From a virus: DNA of 47,110 nucleotides. Location of the stretch: positions 1 to 47,110 of IMG/VR virus record IMGVR_UViG_3300018414_000010. One strand, 5' to 3'. The notes under the pieces were generated by a model, which did no database searches, was not told the DNA's origin, and saw only the letters and a list, made by a program, of their open reading frames with translations. The translations under genes and the position numbers were made by a program. How positions within the stretch are numbered: position 1 is the stretch's first letter; every line of letters begins with the position of its first letter. Below, in pieces: positions 21,335 to 29,093 of the stretch.

Positions 21335-22528
21335 ATGTCGAGCGAAGTAAAACTACAAGGCACAGCGGTGACTCCTGCAAACGAAAAACCCCTTAAACCT
21401 TCCGAGCAGATCAAGCGTTTAATGTCGAGCAGGAAAGAAGATTTCATTCAATCACTGCCATCGCATATCAGTTTTGATAAATTCCAGCGCACAGTGATGA
21501 CAGCGGTTCTGACTGATCCGGCACTTCTGCAGGCTGATCGGCATACGCTGATGGTGTCGGCACTTAAGGCTGCATCGGACGGGCTGCTGCCGGACAAGCG
21601 CGAGGCCGCCTTTGTGATCTTCAACACCAAAGTGAAAGATGACAGCGGCGCGGACGTTTGGATTAACGCCGTGCAATACATGCCGATGTATCTCGGTATC
21701 TTGAAAAAGGTCCGTCAATCGAAAGAACTGGCCAGCGTTGTCGCACATGTCGTTTATGAGAAGGATGAATTCAGTTATACCCTCGGCGATGACGAAAATA
21801 TCAATCACACCCCCTACATGGGCCGGGAAGATCGGGGTTCTGTCATTGCTGCATACGCGATCGCCCGCCTGACAGATGGCAGCGTGATCCGGGAGGTGAT
21901 GAGTTTCCAAGACATTGAAAAAGTCAGGAAGGCTTCAAAATCAGGATCGGCAAACGCGAAAGATGTTGAGTGGAAAAAGGCCAAAGAGGTGGGTGAAGCA
22001 AAGGGCATCTGGAAAGAATGGTATCCAGAGATGGCGCGCAAAACCGTGTTCCGCCGTCTTGCAAAATGGCTGCCGCAGTCGGTTGAAATCATTGATCAGG
22101 CGTTTGAAAATGATGACAGCATGGAAGTTCTGGACCATGTCAAAGGCGATGAAGGGACGTATGAAGATCCAAAACCGGTTCAGCAATTGACCGATGAGAG
22201 CAGCCAGCCTGATCTTGCCGCAGAGATTGAAAAGGCGAACGCCAAAGATGAGGAAAAAATACCAGTTAAAAAATCAAAATTGAAAAAGGACGCCGACACC
22301 AAAGCAGATGCTTCGCCTCCAAAAGAGGAAGAAAAAGAAGATGAACCAGTGGAAGAGGAAACGATTTTCAACCAGATCAAATATGCTCTCGAATATGCGC
22401 AGAGCCTGGACGAAGTCTATGACCTCTGGACCGTTGATTTCAAAGACGATGTGAAGGCCATGTCCAAAGAGGACCGCGATACTCTCGAATCTGTCTACAA
22501 GATCATGTCTAAGAAATATCAGGAATAA
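21335..22528 (+). CDS. recT: RecT single-strand annealing protein
   Basis: A 397-residue RecT-family recombinase. The N-terminal ~280 residues hold the family core: SHISFDKFQRTVMTAVLTDP, then ASDGLLPDKREAAFVIF, then AVQYMPMYLGILKKVRQS, and WYPEMARKTVFRRLAKWLP. The last ~110 residues are an acidic, Lys/Glu-rich tail ending in a small helical domain, longer than E. coli RecT. It anneals complementary single strands made by the upstream exonuclease. The ATG follows the exonuclease stop directly. Confidence 0.93.
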   Translation: MSSEVKLQGTAVTPANEKPLKPSEQIKRLMSSRKEDFIQSLPSHISFDKFQRTVMTAVLTDPALLQADRHTLMVSALKAASDGLLPDKREAAFVIFNTKVKDDSGADVWINAVQYMPMYLGILKKVRQSKELASVVAHVVYEKDEFSYTLGDDENINHTPYMGREDRGSVIAAYAIARLTDGSVIREVMSFQDIEKVRKASKSGSANAKDVEWKKAKEVGEAKGIWKEWYPEMARKTVFRRLAKWLPQSVEIIDQAFENDDSMEVLDHVKGDEGTYEDPKPVQQLTDESSQPDLAAEIEKANAKDEEKIPVKKSKLKKDADTKADASPPKEEEKEDEPVEEETIFNQIKYALEYAQSLDEVYDLWTVDFKDDVKAMSKEDRDTLESVYKIMSKKYQE

Positions 22529-22589
22529 CTAACGGGGTCCGGCTGCCATGAACTCAGCACGGACCCCACCACTTTTACAGGAGATTTAA

Positions 22590-23015
22590 TTGCCAATTTT
22601 AAATTATACGACATCAATAGCGGTCGATAAGACCGTTGGAGAAATCCAAAAAACACTGTCGAAAGGCGGCGCAACGGCAATTCAAATAGAATATGGCCCG
22701 GGGGGCAACGTGTCCGCACTTCGTTTCTGTGTGCCCGTCAATGATGTTCCGATCTATTACAACCTTCCAGCAAATGTCCCCGGAATAACCGCTGCACTCA
22801 AAAAGCAGAAGGTTTACAAGAACGAGGAACAAGCTGCCCGGATTGCTTGGCGGATTCTGAAAGATTGGGTAGAAGCTCAAATGGCGATTGTCGAATCACA
22901 AATTGTTGAATTGCCGCAAGTGTTTTTGCCATACGCGCAAACAAATAACGGACAGACTGTTTATCAAAGAATACAATCAAGCGGTTTTAAAATGTTAGAA
23001 GGTCCTAAATCATGA
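22590..23015 (+). CDS. Conserved phage hypothetical protein (141 aa)
   Basis: A 141-residue protein with a TTG start and AGGAG upstream. The opening (MPILNYTTSIAVDKTVGEIQ) and the pattern ARIAWRILKDWVEAQMAIVE ... LPQVFLPYA match a family widespread in phages and integrated elements near recombination or replication genes, whose function is unknown. It looks like an alpha/beta domain with a conserved amphipathic helix. Confidence 0.7.
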   Translation: MPILNYTTSIAVDKTVGEIQKTLSKGGATAIQIEYGPGGNVSALRFCVPVNDVPIYYNLPANVPGITAALKKQKVYKNEEQAARIAWRILKDWVEAQMAIVESQIVELPQVFLPYAQTNNGQTVYQRIQSSGFKMLEGPKS

Positions 23016-23272
23016 TCCGCACCCTAATCTTCATCGCCTGCATTTTTTCCTCTATGCCGTGTCACGCCGAACCAGCAACGGGACATATCACTGCCAATGT
23101 CGTTTCCCAGGACGTGGCAATCATCAAGGATCAGGACATTCTCACATTCACAAGCGCGGATGTTCTACCAGATGGTCGAGCAGCATATGAACGATGGAAG
23201 GCCATACCGGATTACGAGGCCGATCACATGGCCAGATTTGAACCGGCGGCGGGAGATGATGATGCCAAATAA
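23012..23272 (+). CDS. Small exported protein (86 aa)
   Basis: An 86-residue protein with a clear Sec signal peptide (MIRTLIFIACIFSSMPCHA, cleavage before EPATG). The mature ~67-residue part is mildly acidic and should reach the periplasm. It could act in superinfection exclusion or envelope modification, but nothing identifies it. It overlaps the preceding stop as ATGA. Confidence 0.6.
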   Translation: MIRTLIFIACIFSSMPCHAEPATGHITANVVSQDVAIIKDQDILTFTSADVLPDGRAAYERWKAIPDYEADHMARFEPAAGDDDAK

Positions 23273-23426
23273 GCCAGCACGTATCTATTGCGGTTCAACA
23301 CTAATTCGACGCATGCCTGCTAATATCAATGTCAAAGTTTATCCCGACATCACCCTGTCTCCGAACGCGTATTTTATCCAGGACAAGAACGGAAATGTAA
23401 TCAAGAGAGGAACCGTAAGATCATGA
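23262..23426 (+). CDS. Small hypothetical protein (54 aa)
   Basis: A 54-residue basic frame starting at the third of three consecutive ATGs (GGGAG lies six bases upstream of it). The end (FIQDKNGNVIKRGTVRS) looks like a beta hairpin. It overlaps both neighbours. Function unknown. Confidence 0.5.
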   Translation: MPNKPARIYCGSTLIRRMPANINVKVYPDITLSPNAYFIQDKNGNVIKRGTVRS

Positions 23427-23524
23427 AACAAAAAAATCCTATGCCATTGTGGTACGTCCGCGCGATATGGTTCATCGCCGGGGCAATCGCACATTCAATA
23501 TTTTTACAGGTGTTTTTGAAATGA
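23423..23524 (+). CDS. Tiny membrane peptide (33 aa)
   Basis: A 33-residue frame (MKQKNPMPLWYVRAIWFIAG ...) coupled by ATGA overlaps at both ends. The middle is a single hydrophobic helix rich in aromatic residues, so it is a probable inner-membrane peptide. Function unknown. Confidence 0.5.
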   Translation: MKQKNPMPLWYVRAIWFIAGAIAHSIFLQVFLK

Positions 23525-23910
23525 CTGACAAACTGGACGAGATTAAAAAACATCTTGAGCATTATCGCGATAAGTACGAGCGTTTTGAGACGTTCGATAA
23601 TTCGTCCCATGACACTGGCGGGTCAGGTTACGAGTATATTAATGGTCCGGCTAGAAAAGCCCTAGCCCTTCTCGCCGAAATCCAAGAACAGCAGAACAAG
23701 GCCATTGAGACTTTAAAAATGGGCGAAAGACCTACATGGGAAAATGGTGACCCTCAAGGATGGGATGATCTTCATGAAGGCTGGAATTCCTGCATCGACT
23801 ACCTCGCCAGCAAAAACCTATTGCGCGTTAATGGGATCAATGCTTCCGGGCGGTACGGGGAATCAACCGGATATGGACTTATTCACCCAGACGATGACAT
23901 GAACAATTAA
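23521..23910 (+). CDS. Hypothetical protein (129 aa)
   Basis: A 129-residue acidic protein with a charged N-terminal helix (MTDKLDEIKKHLEHYRDKYE), a second helix, and a Gly/Asp-rich C-terminus (GRYGESTGYGLIHPDDD). It is coupled by ATGA and TAATG junctions. No family recognised. Confidence 0.5.
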   Translation: MTDKLDEIKKHLEHYRDKYERFETFDNSSHDTGGSGYEYINGPARKALALLAEIQEQQNKAIETLKMGERPTWENGDPQGWDDLHEGWNSCIDYLASKNLLRVNGINASGRYGESTGYGLIHPDDDMNN

Positions 23911-24071
23911 TGAGCAAACTGATGAATAAAGAAAATGAAATATTTAGACGCGCAAGAGAGCAAGTTTCTGACGAAGGTGTATTCAGCCAAGACCAGATAC
24001 TTCTCCTTCAACGCATGATTTACAACATTGAAGACGCAGTTAAGTCGTTGATTATTCAGGAGCGCGGGTAA
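23910..24071 (+). CDS. Tiny helical hypothetical protein (53 aa)
   Basis: A 53-residue frame (MSKLMNKENEIFRRAREQVS ...), predicted to be helical throughout and coupled by TAATG at both ends. No family recognised. Confidence 0.5.
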   Translation: MSKLMNKENEIFRRAREQVSDEGVFSQDQILLLQRMIYNIEDAVKSLIIQERG

Positions 24072-24712
24072 TGGAAAGACACCAAGTTCAGAAGGCACTG
24101 CACGACCTAGAAAAAATTGAGTTTCAAGACACTGATTTTCCGAAGCTGCGTTATGATTTTGAAGGTGATGCGTTTTTACAAGACTACTATCAAACAATCC
24201 GCGCCGCCCTAACTGACTGCCTCCGCAACACCCCGGCCAAAGAAAACGCTGGGGAGATTATCTGCGACCATTGCCAGCAAAGAATGGTTGATAAACATGG
24301 TGCCTATAAGCCAGATACTATGATGATTGCGACAACTATCAGCGCCGATGGATATGATTACACCGAATATAAACGCGTAATCAAACCCGCCCCTGTGGAA
24401 AATTCCGGGCCTGTCGATGATGGATCATTCCCTTGCGTTTCATGCGGTAAATCATCTGAAACCTCAACGGTTGACGGTGCGGATATGTGCTTTGAATGCA
24501 TGGCCTGTTTTCAGGCCAGCGAATACGACCAGATCAAAAAGAAGCTCATTGAGATGCTGGAAAAGTTTCGTCCAGACCTCAATCCTGATGATGTAATTTC
24601 GTCTTTAGAGTTAAATCTGTGTATTTCTGTCGATGATAAAGCCGGAACGCCAGTTCAACCGTCATCCGAAGCCGTGCGCGTTAATGAAATCGAACCAGAG
24701 GGGAGAGGGTGA
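24071..24712 (+). CDS. Hypothetical protein with two zinc-finger-like segments (213 aa)
   Basis: A 213-residue protein with CDHC (about residue 65) and a later CVSC ... CFECMAC cluster (about 122-148), which looks like one or two zinc-binding sites. The rest is acidic and helical. A modular zinc-ribbon accessory protein is likely. The precise role is unknown. Confidence 0.55.
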   Translation: MERHQVQKALHDLEKIEFQDTDFPKLRYDFEGDAFLQDYYQTIRAALTDCLRNTPAKENAGEIICDHCQQRMVDKHGAYKPDTMMIATTISADGYDYTEYKRVIKPAPVENSGPVDDGSFPCVSCGKSSETSTVDGADMCFECMACFQASEYDQIKKKLIEMLEKFRPDLNPDDVISSLELNLCISVDDKAGTPVQPSSEAVRVNEIEPEGRG

Positions 24713-24996
24713 TGCTTAAAATCTCAGCAGCTTACAAGGTCGTTTTATCTGGTCTTAGTGAACATAGCTTTGGTTGTGGCACATTCAAAAGAACAGTTTG
24801 GCATGCACTTGTCCTCGAAGATTATGGAGATGGTAGATTCAAAAGAAAGCGATCTGATTTTCTGTGTTCTCCAAAATCAAGGCCATTTGATACAGGCTTT
24901 AAAAGCGGCAAAGATATTAACCCAAAAATAAACTGCAAATCTTGCCAGCGTATTCTAGAGAAACGAGCTTTTGAACGTGAGGATTCATTGTCATGA
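24712..24996 (+). CDS. Small basic zinc-knuckle protein (94 aa)
   Basis: A 94-residue basic protein ending in INCKSCQRIL, with a second cysteine pair upstream (FGCG, FLCSP) that might complete a metal site. ATG 24712 has GGGAGAGG upstream; GTG 24709 is an alternative. It overlaps the next gene by four bases. Confidence 0.5.
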   Translation: MLKISAAYKVVLSGLSEHSFGCGTFKRTVWHALVLEDYGDGRFKRKRSDFLCSPKSRPFDTGFKSGKDINPKINCKSCQRILEKRAFEREDSLS

Positions 24997-25646
24997 CCGA
25001 CACCACGAAACGCGAGGCGGAAGCCGAACTGAAGAACTGTCCGTTTTGCAAAAGTGCGGCACAAATACAATCTTATAATCCGCCGCGAATTCACTGCAAA
25101 AAACCGTTATGCCGTGGCCATATTGATATGGGCGATTGGGGTAATATGAAGGACGCCATTGCAGCATGGAACACCCGCGCCAGTCTCGCAACGCCAGCCG
25201 TGCCGGATGAGAAGCCAGAGCCGGAATTAGACTGGATCACCTCCATGAAAATAACCAGTCCCGGTTTTTTCAACCCTAAAATTGAGAAGAAAGACCAAAA
25301 AGCTGAAATCGAAAGCAGGCTCGAAATTCTGACAGAGCCGGACAGTATCCCAGCCGTAAATAAAGCCATGCTCACTATGTGGCAACGCATGGATCAAATT
25401 GACGGTGAGATTGCTTGCAAAGATTGCAAAACGATTAAATCCTTAAACATTAGAGAAATCGTTCACGAGGCGATGCAAGAAGGTTGGGATGATATTGGTG
25501 GCGATACTGGATGCCATCCATTGGATATTACACGCAACGGAAAATATCTTTCATTCCGTCCGTATCATTGGGCTGATTACATCGCGGGATTTATCGAACA
25601 GAAGTTGCTATCAGCAGCGCCTAAACAAAACGATCAGGGGGAGTAG
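24993..25646 (+). CDS. Lar-like restriction alleviation protein with extension
   Basis: A 217-residue protein. Its first ~65 residues fit the Lar/Lar_restr_allev pattern: LKNCPFCKSAAQI, then IHCKKPLCRGH and DAIAAWNTRA. This is a small zinc-ribbon domain whose Rac prophage member reduces EcoKI restriction. The remaining ~150 residues are not part of Lar and end in a helical segment (EIVHEAMQEGWDDIGGDTGC ...). It lies in the early accessory cluster and may cooperate with the phage's own methyltransferases. Anti-restriction activity is inferred from the domain only. Confidence 0.7.
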   Translation: MTDTTKREAEAELKNCPFCKSAAQIQSYNPPRIHCKKPLCRGHIDMGDWGNMKDAIAAWNTRASLATPAVPDEKPEPELDWITSMKITSPGFFNPKIEKKDQKAEIESRLEILTEPDSIPAVNKAMLTMWQRMDQIDGEIACKDCKTIKSLNIREIVHEAMQEGWDDIGGDTGCHPLDITRNGKYLSFRPYHWADYIAGFIEQKLLSAAPKQNDQGE

Positions 25647-25934
25647 ATGAGCGTAAACGGATACATGTCCATAGAACGTGAACTTGAGGCACGTAGGGAG
25701 CAGAGAAAATCAATGGAAGGCAAAGAGAAAAACTTCCGTGTGGAGTTTAGGTTTTCTGGTGGAACTAAGCACTGGCAATATTTTGAGAAATACGAAGATT
25801 GCCTGGTGGCGGAGGACTCCGTTTGTAGGTACGGCCCTTTTGGCGGAGCGATAATTGAGAGGCCAACCTCCAAACAAATACAGAAGAAAGGCCAGCGCGG
25901 CGGATATTCAAAATATGACGGAGAAAAAGAATGA
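25647..25934 (+). CDS. Hypothetical protein (95 aa)
   Basis: A 95-residue basic protein (FRVEFRFSGGTKHWQYFEKY, then CRYGPFGGAIIERP) of alpha/beta character with GGGGGAG before its ATG. No family recognised. Confidence 0.5.
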   Translation: MSVNGYMSIERELEARREQRKSMEGKEKNFRVEFRFSGGTKHWQYFEKYEDCLVAEDSVCRYGPFGGAIIERPTSKQIQKKGQRGGYSKYDGEKE

Positions 25935-26164
25935 CAACAATCGATGAAATTAAAAAGCTTTGTAAAGAAAATCCATCAGTGCTGAATATTAAAGTCCTCG
26001 GTGCGGCGTGTGATGAATTTCTACCGCAGGCAATCCGCGTCATGGAGCAGATGGCGGAGGCAATGGAAATACATTTTGCGTTACTACCTGACGCTGAAGA
26101 TCACATGAGAAAAGCCCTCGCAGCCTTCGACACCCTGAAAGGAAAAACAAATGACCGAGGCTGA
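25931..26164 (+). CDS. Hypothetical protein (77 aa)
   Basis: A 77-residue helical protein (MTTIDEIKKLCKENPSVLNI ...) coupled by ATGA to its predecessor and overlapping the XRE gene by 14 bases. No family recognised. Confidence 0.5.
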   Translation: MTTIDEIKKLCKENPSVLNIKVLGAACDEFLPQAIRVMEQMAEAMEIHFALLPDAEDHMRKALAAFDTLKGKTNDRG

Positions 26165-26414
26165 GAAATGCCCAATGGAAAACCTTCGCAGTAGCTTTGG
26201 TCAACGCCTTAAATTCCTGCGTGAACAGTCAGGTGAAAGCCTTCAAGATGTTGCCACAGCAATCGGATGCTCTAAGGGAAATCTGCATGATCTTGAGAAC
26301 GAAAAAACAAGAAACCCAACGCTGAATTTAATCAGGGCACTTTCGATTCATTTTATGGTTCCGGTTGCCGCACTGGTTGAAAACGAAATAACAGCACAGT
26401 ACAGGAGGAAGTGA
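26151..26414 (+). CDS. XRE-family regulator (87 aa)
   Basis: An 87-residue helix-turn-helix protein. Residues ~17-75 (GQRLKFLREQSGESLQDVAT, then AIGCSKGNLHDLENEKTRNP, then LIRALSIHFMVPVAALVE) are a complete XRE domain with nothing else. It is inside the early rightward cluster, the second XRE protein of the genome. It may switch early to late transcription or act on host promoters. Confidence 0.85.
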   Translation: MTEAEKCPMENLRSSFGQRLKFLREQSGESLQDVATAIGCSKGNLHDLENEKTRNPTLNLIRALSIHFMVPVAALVENEITAQYRRK

Positions 26415-26596
26415 TGACGTTGTTTGATTTATTAATGGGATTTTTCCTCTGGATTGCCTATGGGCACGCTGTTTGCCTGTCTGCCATACTTTGGATGGAT
26501 AAACGTCCGACAATGTCGAAGTTGGTTGTCGGTCTACTAGCTGGACCGTTTGCGTTGAACAAGGAATGGTGGAAAGGAGGAAGTGATGGACGATAA
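26414..26596 (+). CDS. Small membrane protein (60 aa)
   Basis: A 60-residue protein with two hydrophobic stretches (LFDLLMGFFLWIAYGHAVCL and MSKLVVGLLAGPFAL). AGGAGG lies five bases before the ATG. Possibly a two-pass inner-membrane protein. Function unknown. Confidence 0.55.
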   Translation: MTLFDLLMGFFLWIAYGHAVCLSAILWMDKRPTMSKLVVGLLAGPFALNKEWWKGGSDGR

Positions 26597-26969
26597 GAAC
26601 GAGTTTGAGATGGCTTTGGATAGAGCCAGATATACTCTTGATTATTTTGATACTGAATTTGAGGGATGTGATGAACTGAAAGTTTCAGAGTATGCCGGTG
26701 GAATGACCGTAGACGATCTAAGGCTGGCAATTAAAGCCCTTGAGTTCATGGCAAGGAATGGTGAGGGGATGGTTGTGGTTCCGATGGAGCCGACTGAGGA
26801 GATGATTGAGGCTGGCGCTCGGATGTATTGCAGCAAAGATGCAAAGGGCAAGAAAACAATGAAAGGTACACCACTGGTTGATTTAGTTTGGCCCGTTCAT
26901 TCAGTCGGGATGCGGGAGGTTTATCTCGCAATGATAGCAGCATACAAACCGGATGGAGATGGGGAATGA
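26586..26969 (+). CDS. Hypothetical protein (127 aa)
   Basis: A 127-residue acidic protein. The central piece (VVVPMEPTEEMIEAGARM) is a short motif widespread in phage early proteins, which usually continues with AxxY/YxAMI as here (VYLAMIAAYKP). Start ATG 26586 has AGGAGG upstream, an exact copy of the AGGAGGAAGTGATG start region of the previous gene. Function unknown. Confidence 0.65.
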   Translation: MDDKNEFEMALDRARYTLDYFDTEFEGCDELKVSEYAGGMTVDDLRLAIKALEFMARNGEGMVVVPMEPTEEMIEAGARMYCSKDAKGKKTMKGTPLVDLVWPVHSVGMREVYLAMIAAYKPDGDGE

Positions 26970-27196
26970 CCGCCTACACCACAGAAGAATCAGACAAAAT
27001 TCGCCTCTGTGTCATCGACCTTGGAAACCTTCTTGTCGAAACGATGATACCTCCAAAGATCCTGGCCCCGGCAATGATGATCATGACCGTGGGCATGATG
27101 TCAGATGCAGGTGTCAAAGAGGCTGACGCAATACGGATGTTCAGGAAATGTTTCAAGGATGCGAGGAAAATGATAAATGCCAATCCTGTTAATTAA
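26966..27196 (+). CDS. Hypothetical protein (76 aa)
   Basis: A 76-residue helical protein (ILAPAMMIMTVGMMSDAGVK) with unusually many methionines. It is coupled by ATGA to the gene before. No family recognised. Confidence 0.5.
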   Translation: MTAYTTEESDKIRLCVIDLGNLLVETMIPPKILAPAMMIMTVGMMSDAGVKEADAIRMFRKCFKDARKMINANPVN

Positions 27197-27323
27197 TGGT
27201 GTCCCGCGCGCCTGCATGTCCGGACCGAAGATCATGTTTTCCAAAGTATCGAAACTGGTCTGTGCCCGGCTGGCACCGGCAGCGAACGAAAATCTAGCCT
27301 ATTCAGATGTCGAGCGATTGTGA
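27177..27323 (+). CDS. Tiny hypothetical protein (48 aa)
   Basis: A 48-residue frame (MPILLINGVPRACMSGPKIM ...) overlapping the previous gene's end; AGGA lies nine bases upstream. It is the last rightward frame before the terminator. Only moderate support. Confidence 0.4.
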   Translation: MPILLINGVPRACMSGPKIMFSKVSKLVCARLAPAANENLAYSDVERL

Positions 27324-27367
27324 TACGATTGTTTTCCAGACACTCTTCTCCTCCTCTGTTCAATCAG

Positions 27368-27397
27368 AAAGGCCCCGGTATAAAACCCGGGGCCTTT
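27368..27397. terminator. Bidirectional rho-independent terminator
   Basis: AAAGGCCCCGG (27368-27378) and CCGGGGCCTTT (27387-27397) form an 11-base stem with T and A runs on either side. It separates the convergent rightward early unit and the leftward lysis genes. Confidence 0.92.
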
Positions 27398-27423
27398 TTG
27401 CATCTTATCGATCTTAGTGAATC

Positions 27424-27762
27424 TTAATGCGGTTTAGCGCCCAAAACCCTAAGACCGTCCCGGTTATCGAGGTAATCGGTCAACATTCGGCGCAGGGCCG
27501 AGCACGGCGGGGCGTCTATAGCGATGTCGCGGGCGCAGGGTGATGTCGGAAGGGTTTGCAATTCAGCAAGCCCACGGGCCAGAAACGGGGCTGAATAGGC
27601 GTATAGGGTGGGGAGGGGTTTGGCCGGGCCAGAGGCAGGGGCGGACACGGGAACCACCGGGGGGTCAGAAATCGCCCCTGCGCATCCGTTCATCAGCATC
27701 ATCGGAACTATGAGACTTGAGATTATCCAAAGCCGCGCGGTCCTCGTTGTCCTGTTTGACAT
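27424..27762 (-). CDS. Outer-membrane spanin candidate (o-spanin lipoprotein)
   Basis: About 112 residues with a basic N-terminus, a hydrophobic signal (LWIISSLIVPMMLMNG) and a lipobox LMNGC, so the mature protein starts as a lipidated Cys followed by a Pro/Ala/Ser-rich stretch (PPVVPVSAPASGPAKPLP). This is the architecture of Rz1-like o-spanins that bridge to the outer membrane in the last step of lysis. Its 5' part overlaps the next upstream gene in another frame, again as in Rz/Rz1. The C-terminal ~60 residues are more globular than usual. ATG 27774 is an alternative start. Confidence 0.7.
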   Translation of the reverse strand: MSNRTTRTARLWIISSLIVPMMLMNGCAGAISDPPVVPVSAPASGPAKPLPTLYAYSAPFLARGLAELQTLPTSPCARDIAIDAPPCSALRRMLTDYLDNRDGLRVLGAKPH

Positions 27763-27877
27763 GTTCGAGTTCATTTTGAGCCTTTCCCAGATTTACCTTG
27801 TCGTCACGGTCAGAGGCATCCCCCCCGCCAAAAAGGCGGGAGAGAGCCCATTCTAGAACTGTCCAGAATATCTTCAT
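27665..27877 (-). CDS. Inner-membrane spanin candidate (i-spanin)
   Basis: A 70-residue protein with a short hydrophobic N-terminus (MKIFWTVLEWALSRLF) and a charged coiled-coil body (NLGKAQNELEHVKQDNEDRA). It overlaps the lipoprotein gene by 98 bases in another frame. Together they fit a small i-spanin/o-spanin pair. The membrane segment is weak and the body short compared with lambda Rz, so this is an inference from context. It is coupled by ATGA to the gene before. Confidence 0.55.
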   Translation of the reverse strand: MKIFWTVLEWALSRLFGGGDASDRDDKVNLGKAQNELEHVKQDNEDRAALDNLKSHSSDDADERMRRGDF

Positions 27878-28302
27878 GCTAAGTGATCGTCTGCGGTGAA
27901 GTCAGGTTCGGCGAATGCGACCTGTTGCAGCGGGGTAGCTTGGGCGCTGACTTCCACTGTCGGCACTTCTGCGGTGGCATCGGCCTGAGCGTGGCTAGTA
28001 ACAACGGTTGCGATCAGGCTGGCCGTGGTTGCATAGATATCTTTGCCCTGTTTCTCGGACTCATCCTTGGCCGCCTGATAGGCAACATCGATCAGGGCCT
28101 TTCCGCTCTTGCCGTCGGCCGCCGCTGCCTTCACTGCCAGCAGGGCCGCTGCAGCAATCGCCTTTACAGCATCGGTGCCGATTTCTTTGATCTGGGGAAG
28201 CATTGGCACGATCATGGCACCGACATCATCGAGGCCGTCCGTGAACAGGTTTTTCAGTTTGGTGAGAAGCTTGCCGAAGAAAGTTTGCATGAAAGCAGTC
28301 AT
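27874..28302 (-). CDS. Hypothetical protein of the lysis region (142 aa)
   Basis: A 142-residue Ala-rich protein. The N-terminus is amphipathic (MTAFMQTFFGKLLTKLKNLF), followed by an Ala-rich helix (AVKAIAAAALLAVKAAAADG) that may be membrane-associated, and an acidic tail. Its position between endolysin and spanins suggests a holin- or lysis-related function, but no family is recognised with confidence. Confidence 0.5.
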   Translation of the reverse strand: MTAFMQTFFGKLLTKLKNLFTDGLDDVGAMIVPMLPQIKEIGTDAVKAIAAAALLAVKAAAADGKSGKALIDVAYQAAKDESEKQGKDIYATTASLIATVVTSHAQADATAEVPTVEVSAQATPLQQVAFAEPDFTADDHLA

Positions 28303-28356
28303 ATCTAATCCTCTGTAGGGTTTGAGTTGTTAACAACCCCGAGGATAGCACGCTTG
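28303..28356 (-). other. Structured intergenic segment after endolysin
   Basis: The 54 bases between the endolysin and the next gene include a perfect palindrome GTTGTTAACAAC (28326-28337) and, around the endolysin stop, a small hairpin TAGCA-AGCG-TGCTA. They could shape mRNA decay or hide the following ribosome site (AGAGGA). No terminator T-run is seen. Confidence 0.4.
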
Positions 28357-28812
28357 CTACTTCGCATAAATGGCTTTGAAGAAAATATCGCGTTCCATCT
28401 GGCGCCGGTTGACAAGGCCGGGCACGATGACGCCGCCTTGTTTGGTCCAGCCATACTGGGCAGAGAACGTTTCTCGATCAAAACGATCAATATTTCCCTC
28501 GTTCAGCAGTTCCCGGGCCAATGATTTTTTCCAGGATGTCACCCCGATATTGTAAAGCAGGGAGACAAGCGCATCGAATTGATGCTGGTTCAGCGGAAAC
28601 CGGACCGTGGCATCGACATCTTCAGCGGACTGGCCAAGATCGTCATAAAGGAACTCCTCGGCCTCGTATGGCGTGATGATCATGCCTTGGTAAACGCCAC
28701 GGGTTCGTCCATATCCGATGGTCCAGACATCTTTCGGTGTAGGCTTAAATGCCACAAGGCGGAGAGCTTCACGGCGTCTGACGAACTCAACCAAATCCTG
28801 TGATGGCATCAT
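28357..28812 (-). CDS. Endolysin, lysozyme-like (GH24)
   Basis: A 151-residue T4-type lysozyme (glycoside hydrolase 24) that cleaves MurNAc-GlcNAc bonds. The active-site region reads FVRRREALRLVAFKPTPKDV then WTIGYGRTRGV: the catalytic Glu (about 15) and the Thr of TIGYG (about 31) are in place. The Asp or Cys normally eight residues after the Glu is a Pro-Thr here, with Asp28 close by. NQHQFDALVSLLYNIG and the C-terminal GLVNRRQMERDIF are canonical. No signal peptide, so release depends on a holin. Starts with an ATGA overlap. Confidence 0.92.
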   Translation of the reverse strand: MMPSQDLVEFVRRREALRLVAFKPTPKDVWTIGYGRTRGVYQGMIITPYEAEEFLYDDLGQSAEDVDATVRFPLNQHQFDALVSLLYNIGVTSWKKSLARELLNEGNIDRFDRETFSAQYGWTKQGGVIVPGLVNRRQMERDIFFKAIYAK

Positions 28813-29063
28813 GACTGATCCTTTTTAGATTCTGATGATTGGAGTTTCTGCGCAGCGACCAGATATGCAACCAGCGGGCCGGATGATATTGCTCCCTCAT
28901 AAATTATTAGCTGCAGGGCGAGCTTTTCATCCAGCATGAAGAAACCGCACATAATGGCGATGAAGACTGGGAAAATGACGAGGGCAAAAAATACGCATGC
29001 AAAGGCAAGAAGGCGTCGGACCTTCAAGGGATCATCTGGATCAGGTTGAGGAATTACTGCCAT
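28809..29063 (-). CDS. Holin candidate, two membrane segments
   Basis: An 84-residue protein with a charged N-terminus, a strong transmembrane helix (LLAFACVFFALVIFPVFIAI), a charged turn and a second hydrophobic stretch (GPLVAYLVAA), ending in a polar tail. Length and two-segment topology fit class II/III holins. It directly precedes and overlaps the endolysin gene, the classical holin position. Confidence 0.72.
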   Translation of the reverse strand: MAVIPQPDPDDPLKVRRLLAFACVFFALVIFPVFIAIMCGFFMLDEKLALQLIIYEGAISSGPLVAYLVAAQKLQSSESKKDQS

Positions 29064-29093
29064 GCGATAATGATGACAGAAAATATTTTTAGA

